Shown here: piece after piece, positions 1 to 7,261 of the stretch | How the letters are laid out: each line of letters starts with the position of its first letter | Numbering within the stretch: the stretch's first letter is position 1 | Source of the DNA: an uncultured Bacillus sp. | GTDB taxonomy: Bacteria; Bacillota; Bacilli; Bacillales; Cytobacillaceae | Assembly: GCA_937894355.1 (NCBI GenBank) | Contig: CALCRD010000326.1 | Span: forward strand, 1-27,437 | Length of the DNA stretch: 27,437 bases | Direction: 5' to 3' | Made by a program: the position numbers and the translations under genes | The notes under the pieces: generated by a model | What the model saw: the letters and a program-made list of their open reading frames with translations, nothing else | What the model was told of the DNA's origin: nothing | Databases searched by the model: none

Positions 1-58
1 AATAGCCCTATTGCTTATCATTAAAAAGCGCATTCAAAATACGATATACTATTGACCA

Positions 59-334
59 TTATCTATATGACCAAAACCAATCTTGATATAAATCTATCCA
101 TTTATAATTATTGTGTCCTTCATCCAAGTCGATGCTAGCTAATGGCAGTATTACCTTTTTTCTTCCCAGCCTGCATTCGATAAGAATTACATAATTTTCG
201 TCTACTTTCATCTCTTGATCTAAGCAAATACAGTTGACTTCATATTCTGCAATTTCTAAAGGGCCTATCTCCTCTTCATATAACGCAGTAAAAGGGAATG
301 TTATGTGTTTTACTAGATATTCATAAAAACCCAT
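59..334 (-). CDS. Small acidic protein, possibly CcbP-type calcium-binding
   Basis: A protein of about 91 residues. I chose the ATG at 334 (protein begins MGFYEYL) because an AGAGGA site lies seven bases before it; a start at 370 is open but has no clear ribosome binding site. The first half has an acidic run (YEEEIGPLEI), a middle Arg/Lys patch follows (ECRLGRKKVILPLASIDL), and the end is DLYQDWFWSYR. This layout of acidic N-terminus, an RLGR..LPLA..D core and an aromatic-rich end recalls the small calcium-binding CcbP family, but that is recognition from memory and not a search result. No signal peptide or membrane helix is visible. It overlaps the end of the mini-ORF at 321-449 by 14 bases, which suggests translational coupling or a broken upstream gene. 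Confidence 0.6.
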   Translation of the reverse strand: MGFYEYLVKHITFPFTALYEEEIGPLEIAEYEVNCICLDQEMKVDENYVILIECRLGRKKVILPLASIDLDEGHNNYKWIDLYQDWFWSYR

Positions 335-449
335 TAAACTTTCCTCTTTTACATTGAGTAATCTGGACATATAACTTCTTACTAAACTCAGTTGTTAACT
401 TCAGTAATTCCGCTTTTTTTTCCTCTATCTTTTCTTTTGTTCTAGTCAT
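321..449 (-). CDS. 42-codon mini-ORF, possible truncated gene
   Basis: ATG at 449 is preceded by AGGATG at good spacing. The 42-residue product starts with a charged helical stretch (MTRTKEKIEEKKAELLKL) and then TTEFSKKL, which resembles the N-terminus of some longer SEC-C/DUF6398-like proteins. After that point the sequence loses resemblance and runs into the downstream gene, ending inside it at 321. It may be a real mini-protein or, more likely, the front of a longer gene cut by a deletion. Function unknown. Confidence 0.35.
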   Translation of the reverse strand: MTRTKEKIEEKKAELLKLTTEFSKKLYVQITQCKRGKFNGFL

Positions 450-562
450 AATACACATCCTATTAATATATTTCCTCTTCGAGTAGATACTCTTATTAAT
501 CCTCTTCGTTATTATTTAGCACTTTTATAGTTGTTCGAATTTTCTTCTAGTCTTAGATTCCA

Positions 563-871
563 TCAAAATGGTAAGTCCTCCTCATTAACCCAACGTTCAG
601 ACACAATCAGTTTTTCTTGCTTTTTGGGTTGTCTTATTAATTTTTCACTGAGAGCAGGCTTAACTGTTAGGACCCTATCAAACTTCTCCTCATATAGATC
701 ACGAATCCATACTTTTACAGGTGCTTTCCATTGCTGATTAGGCTTAGGGATATTTTTTATTAAGCTCTTTGGTGTCATCCCCAATTCCTTGGCCATTTGT
801 ATATCTGTCTCATTCAAACGACATCTTTTTTTAGCTTCTACCCAAGCTTGTGAGTTTCCCTTTTTCGACAT
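563..871 (-). CDS. Conserved hypothetical protein with SSB-like C-terminal tip
   Basis: A 102-residue basic protein. The ATG at 871 (MSKKGNSQAWVEAKKRC) is chosen over the ATG at 898 because AAGGGGG lies eight bases before it and it follows the stop of the upstream gene without overlap. The N-terminal part (AWVEAKKRCRLNETDIQMA) looks like a helix-turn-helix-like segment and is followed by the conserved-looking WKAPVKVWIRDLYEEKF. I recognise this as a hypothetical protein common in Bacillus genomes but know no function for it. The last residues, VNEEDLPF, resemble the acidic DDDLPF tip of single-strand DNA-binding proteins, which docks DNA repair enzymes. The gene follows the DUF6904-type gene on the same strand by 16 bases, so the two are probably co-transcribed. 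Confidence 0.72.
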   Translation of the reverse strand: MSKKGNSQAWVEAKKRCRLNETDIQMAKELGMTPKSLIKNIPKPNQQWKAPVKVWIRDLYEEKFDRVLTVKPALSEKLIRQPKKQEKLIVSERWVNEEDLPF

Positions 872-887
872 CACCTTATCCCCCTTT

Positions 888-1637
888 TTACCATTCAATA
901 ATTTCCGGGTATTCAGTAGATGTCCTTATTTCTGTCATGTGACAGTCATATTTTCTTGCTGCCTCTAACACAGCTTCTTTTACTTCTTGATACTCTCGAC
1001 CTTTCTCTGCTATCCGCTTTACCATAATCGTAATGTTTTTTAGTCGTTTCTCCACATCCATTTCAATGAATTTACAATTTAATTCATCAAGGTATTGTGT
1101 TGCATAATAATCAGACCAAGAATAGTCATGATTCATTAATTTGAATACTCGGTTAATTGATGTTTCTGGTATTGTTTCTTTAATACAATTGGCAATGGCA
1201 GCCTGAAAATTCCGAACTGTTGCGACTGAAAAATCCCAAATATTTCGGTAATCATTTAAGGCATTATAATTGCTCTTAGCTTGTTTTTGGGCATACATTC
1301 TAATAAAATCATTTAATGCCATTGTAACAAATAGGACTTCTGGCAATAGAATATTAAAAGTTAGATATATATTTTTGTCGTTTGCAACTATTGATAAATA
1401 CTTCATCTTGTCTTGATCAAGTCCATTTTCAACAAACATAACTTCACGATGCCCCATTAAGGCATGGCGAATATCATAACAAACACCAAGAACCCTTAAT
1501 CTCGCTCCCTCATAATCCTCCCACTCCGATTCATCACCTACAATTGCATGAAGTGAATCATAAAGTGCCTCAAAATCATAAAAATCTCCGCTTACCGTAA
1601 CTCCCGTATTATAGTGTGTATTTTTTACTTGAATCAT
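888..1637 (-). CDS. DUF6904-type hypothetical protein
   Basis: A 249-residue soluble protein starting MIQVKNTHYNTGVTVSGDF. The ATG at 1637 has AGAGGG at proper spacing; the longer reading from 1676 lacks this. Recognisable blocks are YEGARLRVLGVCYDIRHA near residue 45 and LNDFIRMYAQKQAK near residue 110. I recognise these from memory as typical of DUF6904, a family without an assigned biochemical role. There is no signal peptide, no clear membrane span and no catalytic motif I can name. The following gene on the same strand starts 16 bases after the stop, which suggests a two-gene operon. Confidence 0.75.
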   Translation of the reverse strand: MIQVKNTHYNTGVTVSGDFYDFEALYDSLHAIVGDESEWEDYEGARLRVLGVCYDIRHALMGHREVMFVENGLDQDKMKYLSIVANDKNIYLTFNILLPEVLFVTMALNDFIRMYAQKQAKSNYNALNDYRNIWDFSVATVRNFQAAIANCIKETIPETSINRVFKLMNHDYSWSDYYATQYLDELNCKFIEMDVEKRLKNITIMVKRIAEKGREYQEVKEAVLEAARKYDCHMTEIRTSTEYPEIIEW

Positions 1638-1639
1638 TA

Positions 1640-1956
1640 TAAAACCCTCTTCTATTTTGTTTTTTATTAGTGACAAGACTTTATATTAATTTTACTTTGT
1701 TCGAGTCATCTATAAAAGGCATGTATTCTTTTTATATAGCTTTCTTTCATCTACAATTTTTTGATTTTTTCTTTTTAGCAATTTTTCATTTAGAGACGTA
1801 TTACAATTTTCTAATTTGTCCGTCGGTAAGAAGGAAATATGACACTCAGAAATATCTTGTTACACGCTGAATCTGCCGTAAGCCAGATTCATGGCCAAAG
1901 CACTACTTTCTTACAACCTTCAACAAAATCCGGGTTGTCACTGTTACTTGCCCCAT
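1640..1956. other. Intergenic region with inverted repeat
   Basis: About 320 bases without a supported gene. It holds an inverted repeat at 1868-1875 / 1884-1891 (TGAATCTG with CAGATTCA) with an eight-base loop and no T-run, so it is not a standard terminator. Bases 1934-1954, just before the YopX stop, are a copy of a 21-base motif (GTTGTCA..GTTACTTGCCCC) that recurs at 8998-9018. Confidence 0.5.
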
Positions 1957-2328
1957 TTATTTTTCTAGCAATTCCGGATTCTCGTGAATGTTGCCGATTA
2001 CTTCTACAATTAAATCGGAAAGTAATTCATCTCCAAAATTATGATTTGATAATGATTCAATATAAAAAGCTCCCTTATAATATTTTACTTGATCTAAACC
2101 ATCAGCTTCATCTGTAATTACAACATCCCCTTCAAAAATCTCTTTTCCGTTCTTGTCTTTTAGGCATGTGTATTGCATTAGTTCAATCTCATTTATTGAG
2201 TATACAGATGTTTCTCCTTGACCGTTTGAAAGGTCACATTCAACTTCTTTACATTCAAAATATAAATCTGTTACTGGCACAACCAATTTAAGTTGTTTTA
2301 TGAAAGCCCGAAACTTTACTTCCCTCAT
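1957..2328 (-). CDS. YopX-family phage-type protein
   Basis: A 123-residue protein with the YopX pattern: MREVKFRAFIK at the start, LMQYTCLKDKNGKEIFEGD in the middle and EVIGNIHENPELLEK at the end. Family members in Bacillus and Listeria phages keep the same blocks, including the Y-T-G/C-L-x-D-K-N-G-K-x-I core. YopX proteins occur in phages and integrated elements; their biochemical function is unknown. GAAGG lies seven bases before the ATG. The length is normal for the family. Its presence in DNA otherwise free of phage structural genes suggests a leftover of a phage or integrative element. Confidence 0.85.
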   Translation of the reverse strand: MREVKFRAFIKQLKLVVPVTDLYFECKEVECDLSNGQGETSVYSINEIELMQYTCLKDKNGKEIFEGDVVITDEADGLDQVKYYKGAFYIESLSNHNFGDELLSDLIVEVIGNIHENPELLEK

Positions 2329-2423
2329 TTGTATACCTTCTTTCCCACATTATCTTAGAATCCTCTTTCCACCAATCATACTCTCATGAAAATATCCAAC
2401 TGCTTTCCAACGTTTATTTATAG

Positions 2424-2520
2424 GGACAAAAGGGACAAAGGTACAGGTCTGATGTCCCAGCTGCAATATCTAACGATTAACTTTTTAAAAGGTGGGACAT
2501 GGTACCTGTCCCCTAGTCCC
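2424..2520. repeat. Imperfect inverted repeat with GGTACCTGTCCC motif
   Basis: A left arm around 2433-2459 (GGGACAAAGGTAC...ATGTCCCA) and a right arm at 2493-2512 (TGGGACATGGTACCTGTCCC) can pair with a few bulges, around a centre of about 33 bases. A fragment of the same motif (GGTACCTGTCC.CTAGTC) recurs near 4226-4244. This is reminiscent of the small dispersed palindromes of Bacillaceae intergenic regions. No transposase lies nearby. Confidence 0.5.
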
Positions 2521-2618
2521 CCACGGATATTTACATTACCTTAATCATTCCCTAAAGCAAATTCCTTTTCTTCAATTAGGTTTACGTTTATGGAAACATC
2601 TAGTATACGAAAAATTTT

Positions 2619-2645
2619 TCCACCCAAATAATTTAGGGTGGGTTT
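2619..2645 (+). terminator. Possible rho-independent terminator
   Basis: CCACCC at 2620-2625 pairs with GGGTGG at 2636-2641, followed by TTTT. There is no plus-strand gene just before it, so it may belong to a lost gene. Confidence 0.4.
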
Positions 2646-2736
2646 TACGTTAAATTATTGGTGGGGGACCCCATGTATAAGGAGGTTTTTCATAGTAATT
2701 ATTTAACATAAAAGTTTTTATTTTACAAAAAAAGGA

Positions 2737-2766
2737 TTGATAAACGCTAAAGAGTTAGGTTAGGAT
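2737..2766 (+). promoter_or_regulatory. Candidate sigma-A promoter for the decayed toxin-like gene
   Basis: TTGATA at 2737-2742 and TAGGAT at 2761-2766 are separated by 18 bases. About 30 bases downstream lies a strong AAAGGAGGAG ribosome binding site at the head of the broken gene at 2807. Confidence 0.4.
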
Positions 2767-2806
2767 TTTAATAAATAAAGGATATTTTAGAAAAAGGAGG
2801 AGTTTC

Positions 2807-3478
2807 ATAACGTATAGTAAAGATAATTTAAAAAGGAAATTCTTGTATTCTTATTTTGCATTATTCATGTGTACTATTTTTAGCATTTTCTGCAATCTCT
2901 TTATCTTTCGGAAATACCGTTTCAGCAGCTAAGGAAAAACATACACAGAAGAGTTAATAGCAGAAGATTCATTATTCTATCCAGATAGTGATATCATTAA
3001 ATTTTTAGAGGGAATTGAACAGTTGCCACCTGGCATTGAAAAACAAGGTCCAGAAAAAACCGCTAAATGGTTATCGAAAAAAATAGGATTAGAAGTTACT
3101 ACAGATGGTGAAAATTTATATGTTCCATCTTTAGCTAATCTAGACCTAGGAACTGATCTAACTTATGACGACTCTTTAATAACAACTTTTGGAACTATAG
3201 ATTGCATAATTGCTGTAGGTTTAATGATAGGAACTGTTGGTTTTCCATTTACAAAGCTTTTTAAGTTGAAAAAAGCTATTAATTACCTCGGAGGGGTAAC
3301 TGCAACGGTTAAAAGAATATATAACAATTACAATAAGTTCCGTAGCTGGAACTACACCAAAACATACGCTTGGAAAAGGGCAGTAGAAGATGGCGCTAAA
3401 GGGCTTCCAAACGACACTTTAAATGCCTTTTTAGATTTTTTTAATATAGCTAACGTTATACGCCAATGTACCCAATAA
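2807..3478 (+). pseudogene. Broken secreted protein gene, weakly SdpC-like
   Basis: An AGGAGG site precedes ATA (2807), where an ATG would be expected. From there the frames can be joined into one product only by two frame changes, near 2878 and near 2940. The joined product has a Sec-type signal: basic start (SKDNLKRKF), a hydrophobic core (LYSYFALFMCTIF then LAFSAISLSF) and a likely cleavage region TVSAAKEKHT. The rest (from TEELIAEDSLFYPDSDIIKF to the end at 3478) is open and includes a strongly hydrophobic segment, IDCIIAVGLMIGTVGFPF, in its middle. The mature start (AKEKHTYTEEL) and the internal hydrophobic stretch recall the SdpC toxin precursor of B. subtilis, but the match is weak and the CxxxxxC pair of SdpC is not visible. 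Only a TTG at 3023 would start the intact last part. The following small membrane gene could be a matching immunity protein. The function is inferred; the broken state is read directly from the sequence. Confidence 0.6.
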
Positions 3479-3486
3479 AGAAATAG

Positions 3487-3666
3487 GTGAGTGCTATTAA
3501 AATATTACCATTTAAATGGGCAGTTATTTTGTTAATAATTTTTCAGATATACTCGATTTCTAAAAACTGGAATACCAATTTCGGAACAAGTTTAATTTCA
3601 ATCTTAATTCTTATAGGGTGTATTATTTTATTAATACTAGATAATTTCTTTAAAAAAGACGACTAA
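3487..3666 (+). CDS. Small two-helix membrane protein, possible immunity protein
   Basis: A 59-residue protein starting at GTG (3487), eight bases after the stop of the broken secreted gene. It has two hydrophobic segments, about residues 12-24 (AVILLIIFQIYSI) and 35-51 (SLISILILIGCIILLIL), joined by a short polar loop (SKNWNTNFG), and a charged end (FFKKDD). This is the usual shape of small bacteriocin immunity proteins, and the tight spacing after a secreted toxin-like gene supports that role, but no family match is claimed. The ribosome binding site is weak (AAAG, about seven bases before the start). Confidence 0.5.
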   Translation: MSAIKILPFKWAVILLIIFQIYSISKNWNTNFGTSLISILILIGCIILLILDNFFKKDD

Positions 3667-3739
3667 CATTTCAAAATTCACTAAAAAATCTCACTGATTA
3701 AGAACGGTAAAAAAGTAAAATAACCAGTACGATTTTTTT

Positions 3740-3763
3740 GAAGTCCTTGACGGGCTTCTTTTT
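3740..3763 (+). terminator. Rho-independent terminator
   Basis: GAAGTCC (3740-3746) pairs with GGGCTTC (3752-3758), with one G-T pair, followed by five T. It would end the transcript of the small membrane gene about 75 bases upstream. Confidence 0.6.
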
Positions 3764-3856
3764 AAAATTAGCTTTATTGACTATAATTCTTTATAAAAAC
3801 AAAGTAAAAGATTTTTATAATTGATCTTATGCAATCTGACTTTTACGGAAGATTAT

Positions 3857-3901
3857 AAGCCTAATTCCTCGCTAAAAAACTCGGAGGTATTAGGCTTTTT
3901 A
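3857..3901 (+). terminator. Second rho-independent terminator
   Basis: AAGCCTAAT (3857-3865) pairs perfectly with ATTAGGCTT (3889-3897). A second short stem lies inside, and a T-run follows. It has no gene of its own and may be a back-up or a relic. Confidence 0.6.
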
Positions 3902-4287
3902 ATATTTCAAAATTATTGAATTTATCCTATTGGTAAATGCGTTGGCAGTAAGCAGTGTCCTTATAAACTTTCCTCTCTATGATATCTTTTTCATTCTAAT
4001 GATAGTAACGGATTGATCTCTCTTTTGATAGCAGTCAGAACAACTTATTAAAGATATATCTGCTTTATATTGCTTTAATATGACATCTAATTTATCCAAA
4101 GACTCTTAAGCTATCTAATATAGATTTAATTATCCATGTTTAATATCCCTTAAACGTTCATATTTTCTGAGGCATAGCATCATGGAAATCAATTTATTAA
4201 AACCTTCTTTTTCAGCTGGTGTAATGGTACCTGTCCTCTAGTCACTTTTTTATTCGGATACTGTGAGAAGAGGCGAACTATTAAACT
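3902..4287. other. Intergenic region, no gene seen
   Basis: AT-rich sequence without a supported ORF. It ends in a partial copy of the GGTACCTGTCC motif at about 4226-4244, close to the stop of the next minus-strand gene. Confidence 0.5.
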
Positions 4288-5400
4288 CTAATATGGTAGT
4301 TTCCAAGCTACATTATAGTCATCATATCCACCATAATACTGCCAAATTTCTGCCATTTCGTTTGTTCCAGGGAAATTAAGCCAAGCTGAATTGCTTGTTG
4401 TCAAATTTGTAGGGATGGCACTCGGATAATAAGCAACCCAATAAGCCCCTGGAGTGCTTGGCGAAAATTCCCCCATTGTGCGTTCCCAGCTCCCTGGAGA
4501 TGAATAGGTACCAGGTTTAACACCTTGTCCATATTGATTTAGATAATTAACAAATGCGTTATAAATCATTTGATTATTTGCATAGTCAAAGTCATTCATA
4601 CCAGTTAAAGCCGGTTCTACATCAATAAAGATAATAGGTCTTATTTTTGAACCATATACACTTTTCATAGACTCATAGGATTGTAGTGCTAATTTGGCCT
4701 GCTGTACTCCCCAATCGCTTGCTGAAATTCCTTCTGTCGCAGTTTGCATACCTGATAAAAACCAGTAACCGTAAACATAGCTAGCATCCTGTGCTCTGGC
4801 ACTGCTAAAATAAATTGCACCGCCTGTGCTGGCATCAAATTGCACAGTATTCCCATAACCTAACTTCCCTATATAAAAATCTTCTCCTTCAGGATTAGCT
4901 AATGTAGCGGAATCCGATCCGAAAAAATATTCCGCTGTAGCATCCGTTTCGTCCAATTCTGCCGCTGAAGGATTAGAAAGGTCAGCTGGGTTTTCTGAAG
5001 TCTCATTCGATTCTGCTAATGGTGTTTCGGAAAAGATGGCAGAGTTTTCCGAAGCATTTATTTTGGCTGTTTCACTGGCATGTATACTTGCCTGAGATTT
5101 TTCAATACTTCCTTTTTCCTTATGTTGAACCTCAGCTTTTACTTCTTTATGCTGAGCAGGAACTGCAGGTTGTGCAGGAACCTTAGGTTGTCCAGAATTC
5201 GTAGCTTGTGCAGGAACCGCTGCGTTTGCTTTTACATTGGCATTTTCTTTTAGGGAACTGTTTGCTTGCGTAGCTTGAACAGGCCCCACTTTTGCCGCCG
5301 CTGTAAAATGGCCTCCTGCCATAAGTCCAAATGACAAAACTCCAGTTAATACTAGAGATTTAACAAGTTTATATGGTTTAAAGTATTGTTTCATTTCCAA
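4288..5400 (-). CDS. Secreted protein with C-terminal GH25-like domain
   Basis: A 370-residue exported protein. The N-terminus (MKQYFKPYKLVKSL, then VLTGVLSFGLMAGGHFTAAA) is a signal peptide. Residues about 40-155 are low-complexity Ala/Pro/Gln/Glu/Ser linker with repeated PAQ and VPAQ units. The last 200 residues form a folded domain with IRPIIFIDVEPAL (a buried strand ending in D-x-E), GTYSSPGSWERTMGEF, AYWVAYYPS and EIWQYYGGYDDYNVAW. Strands with D-x-E and W-Q-Y near the end are typical of glycoside hydrolase family 25-like and DUF1906-like barrels, so a cell-wall-acting role is plausible. I cannot confirm the catalytic residues. AAAGGAG lies five bases before the TTG at 5400 and eleven before an in-frame ATG at 5394; either may be used. 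It starts 10 bases after the stop of the upstream secreted gene, so the two form an operon. Confidence 0.75.
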   Translation of the reverse strand: MEMKQYFKPYKLVKSLVLTGVLSFGLMAGGHFTAAAKVGPVQATQANSSLKENANVKANAAVPAQATNSGQPKVPAQPAVPAQHKEVKAEVQHKEKGSIEKSQASIHASETAKINASENSAIFSETPLAESNETSENPADLSNPSAAELDETDATAEYFFGSDSATLANPEGEDFYIGKLGYGNTVQFDASTGGAIYFSSARAQDASYVYGYWFLSGMQTATEGISASDWGVQQAKLALQSYESMKSVYGSKIRPIIFIDVEPALTGMNDFDYANNQMIYNAFVNYLNQYGQGVKPGTYSSPGSWERTMGEFSPSTPGAYWVAYYPSAIPTNLTTSNSAWLNFPGTNEMAEIWQYYGGYDDYNVAWKLPY

Positions 5401-5410
5401 TTTCGCTCCT

Positions 5411-6373
5411 TTATTTATCGTTATCCGTTGCTAAATTAGCAGTAAACGTTAAGTGAAAAGGAGCTGCTATTGGTGGTGGTGAAGGTGGAGCATTCAGCCA
5501 TTGATTATTCAACCATGTATGCTGAGAAGGATAAGATTGGACACGCTTGATTTCATAGAATGGATTCCATACAAACCATTTATCTAGAAAACTTATAGTG
5601 CTTAATCCCTGACTGCCCCGATCATTTGATGGTCCCCCGTTACTGCTCGTCCGCTGCGTTGGATTCGGCACCTGACTGACCTTTGGAATCCTTTCCTCAT
5701 CTGATGGGATACCACTGTTTTCTTGTGGCTCCTGCAAAAGGGGGTCAGATTGATTTTCCTTTTTGGCCACTGATATGTTTGTATATTCCCTTTGAGGTTC
5801 AAGACCTCCAGATTGGACTTGTTTTTTCGCATCAGTTTTAGAATTATGTAAGGAATTTAAATCAGAATTTTTAGACCCATTTTTAGGAGTCTGCGTATTC
5901 TTTCCTAATCCATTATTATGTTCCTGAACAGCTGCCACTTTTTCAGGCTGTCGAGCCTTATTAGCTGACTTTTCAGTCTTATTTAAGTCAGGCTGAACAT
6001 GACTTTTTGCCTGATTATACATATTTTGTGATGCTGCAGCTGACTTTTGGGAATCTGTATTGTTAAGAGGGACATTAGAGCGTTGCTGCTTAACCTCACC
6101 ATTTTTCATAGAGGGATTAGGTGCCATCACAGCTTCTTGTTTGGCTGGAACGTCTGTTTTCACAGCTGCCGGTCCCACTATAACTTCTTCCTTGGCTGGA
6201 ACGTCTGATATTACAACTGCGTTATCAAATCCTACTGATGGACTAACATGTCCAGGAGCCTTTTGAGAATTCTGCGGTCCACTAAGTTCGTTTTCCTCAG
6301 CAAAGACATTACTGGGTAAAAACATGGCGGCTCCAACAATTAGACCTAATATAATTAAATGCCGTAGGTACAT
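5411..6373 (-). CDS. Secreted low-complexity protein of unknown function
   Basis: A 320-residue protein starting MYLRHLIILGLIVGAAMF, with a signal peptide ending near PSNVFAEE. The ATG at 6373 is supported by GGGGGTG five bases upstream. Residues 25-260 are disordered and rich in Asn, Gln, Ser, Pro and Lys. Two similar units, DVPAKEEVIVGP and DVPAKQEAVMAP, lie in tandem near residues 55-90. Only the last 55 residues look ordered, with aromatic clusters (KWFVWNPFYEIKRVQSYP, WLNNQWLN) and a proline run. There is no LPxTG anchor and no terminal membrane helix, so the protein is probably released or held by non-covalent contacts. It is co-transcribed with the GH25-like gene 10 bases downstream, which suggests a shared surface or wall role. 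I do not recognise the family. Confidence 0.75.
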   Translation of the reverse strand: MYLRHLIILGLIVGAAMFLPSNVFAEENELSGPQNSQKAPGHVSPSVGFDNAVVISDVPAKEEVIVGPAAVKTDVPAKQEAVMAPNPSMKNGEVKQQRSNVPLNNTDSQKSAAASQNMYNQAKSHVQPDLNKTEKSANKARQPEKVAAVQEHNNGLGKNTQTPKNGSKNSDLNSLHNSKTDAKKQVQSGGLEPQREYTNISVAKKENQSDPLLQEPQENSGIPSDEERIPKVSQVPNPTQRTSSNGGPSNDRGSQGLSTISFLDKWFVWNPFYEIKRVQSYPSQHTWLNNQWLNAPPSPPPIAAPFHLTFTANLATDNDK

Positions 6374-6974
6374 TATTTCACCCCCTTTCAAAAAGGCAGG
6401 GCATCATAACCCATATAGACACCATACGACATTACTATGATTTTTTTGTCGGTTTTCCCTTTTTTTAACAAAGAAAGAGTTCTTTTAACCTAAGCTGGTT
6501 CTATAATGGATGAGTCAAATCTACTTAACCAATGGGGCCTTACTCATATACAACCGAACTAAGGACATCGAAACTATTAGGTTAAGGTAATGTCTAACCA
6601 CTAGATTCATAGGAAGTGTGTAGTTTAAATTTGAATAAGATTTATAGTCAAACAAAATAAACACCTCGACTAAATGAGGTGTTTTCGACTGCTTAAAAAT
6701 TTTGATACGATTACCATAAAGCCCTCGTTCGTTTTTCGAGTCACAGTTACTTACTCTTAAGGGCTAGGGCTATTCTATTGTGAATTGAATATGTAAAACT
6801 AGTATAGTTAGAGTGCTACTTCAGGAGATTAGTAAGATGTTGCTCTATACTTCACAATTGTATTAAAGGCCATTACTAGAAGAATGTATGATGATGTTCT
6901 AAATGATTTAATAGATTAAGAATACAAGGTGTCTGTCACCGTGTATGGCTCAATTGAAGTATAAAATTATTTTT
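6374..6974. other. Intergenic region with hairpins and a short repeat
   Basis: No supported gene. It holds the hairpin listed at 6659-6684, a second possible pairing AGCCCT (6719-6724) with AGGGCT (about 6760-6770), and a shortened copy (6737-6753, CGAGTCACAGTTACTT) of the motif seen at 1934 and 8998. A GGTGTCTGTCACC palindrome-like motif lies near 6929-6941. Confidence 0.45.
6659..6685. terminator. Hairpin, possible bidirectional terminator
   Basis: AAACACCTC (6659-6667) pairs perfectly with GAGGTGTTT (6676-6684) around an eight-base loop. A-rich sequence precedes the stem and TTTT ends it. No gene directly feeds it on the plus strand. Confidence 0.55.
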
Positions 6975-7097
6975 TTACTTAATTTTTTCTTCTAATTCTT
7001 TAATACGCTTTTCCAAATGCTTCACTTTTCCTGCCTCTGTCTGTGCAAATAAAGCTATAGAAAAAGCAGCCATTGCCATTACAAATCCAAAATCCAT
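6975..7097 (-). CDS. 40-residue membrane microprotein with charged helix
   Basis: Missed by length cut-offs but well supported. GGAGGTGG lies six bases before the ATG at 7097. The product begins MDFGFVMAMAAFSIALFAQT, one hydrophobic helix, and ends in a charged amphipathic helix (KHLEKRIKELEEKIK) with heptad-like Leu/Ile spacing. This single-span plus coiled-coil shape suits a membrane microprotein that pairs with a partner. It is the third gene of a tight minus-strand cluster; the 40-residue gene upstream ends 18 bases before it. Function unknown. Confidence 0.6.
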   Translation of the reverse strand: MDFGFVMAMAAFSIALFAQTEAGKVKHLEKRIKELEEKIK

Positions 7098-7115
7098 GAG
7101 TAACCACCTCCAATT

Positions 7116-7238
7116 TTATCTTTTTAATAACTGAAAATTAGCCTTTCCAACCCTTACACCAATAATAATTATCAATAATGGGATGGTAGCACCTATTATC
7201 CCGAATAACAGAGCTTTTGGATTAAGGGATGATTGCAT
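7116..7238 (-). CDS. 40-residue membrane microprotein
   Basis: The ATG at 7238 is preceded by TAGGGG six bases upstream. The product (MQSSLNPKALLFGIIGATIP, then LLIIIIGVRVGKANFQLLKR) has one strong membrane helix around residues 9-29 and a basic C-terminus, so the tail is probably cytoplasmic. It lies 23 bases after the four-helix protein gene and 18 before the next microprotein gene, so all three are probably one transcript. I know no family for it. Confidence 0.55.
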   Translation of the reverse strand: MQSSLNPKALLFGIIGATIPLLIIIIGVRVGKANFQLLKR

Positions 7239-7261
7239 TTAAAACCCCTATAAAAATTCGT

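Noticed and set aside
6374..6540. Sigma-W/ECF or sporulation-type promoter before the secreted-protein operon
   Set aside because: GAAAAC and CGTA motifs are present but their spacing (about 23 bases) is wrong; no sporulation consensus fits well.
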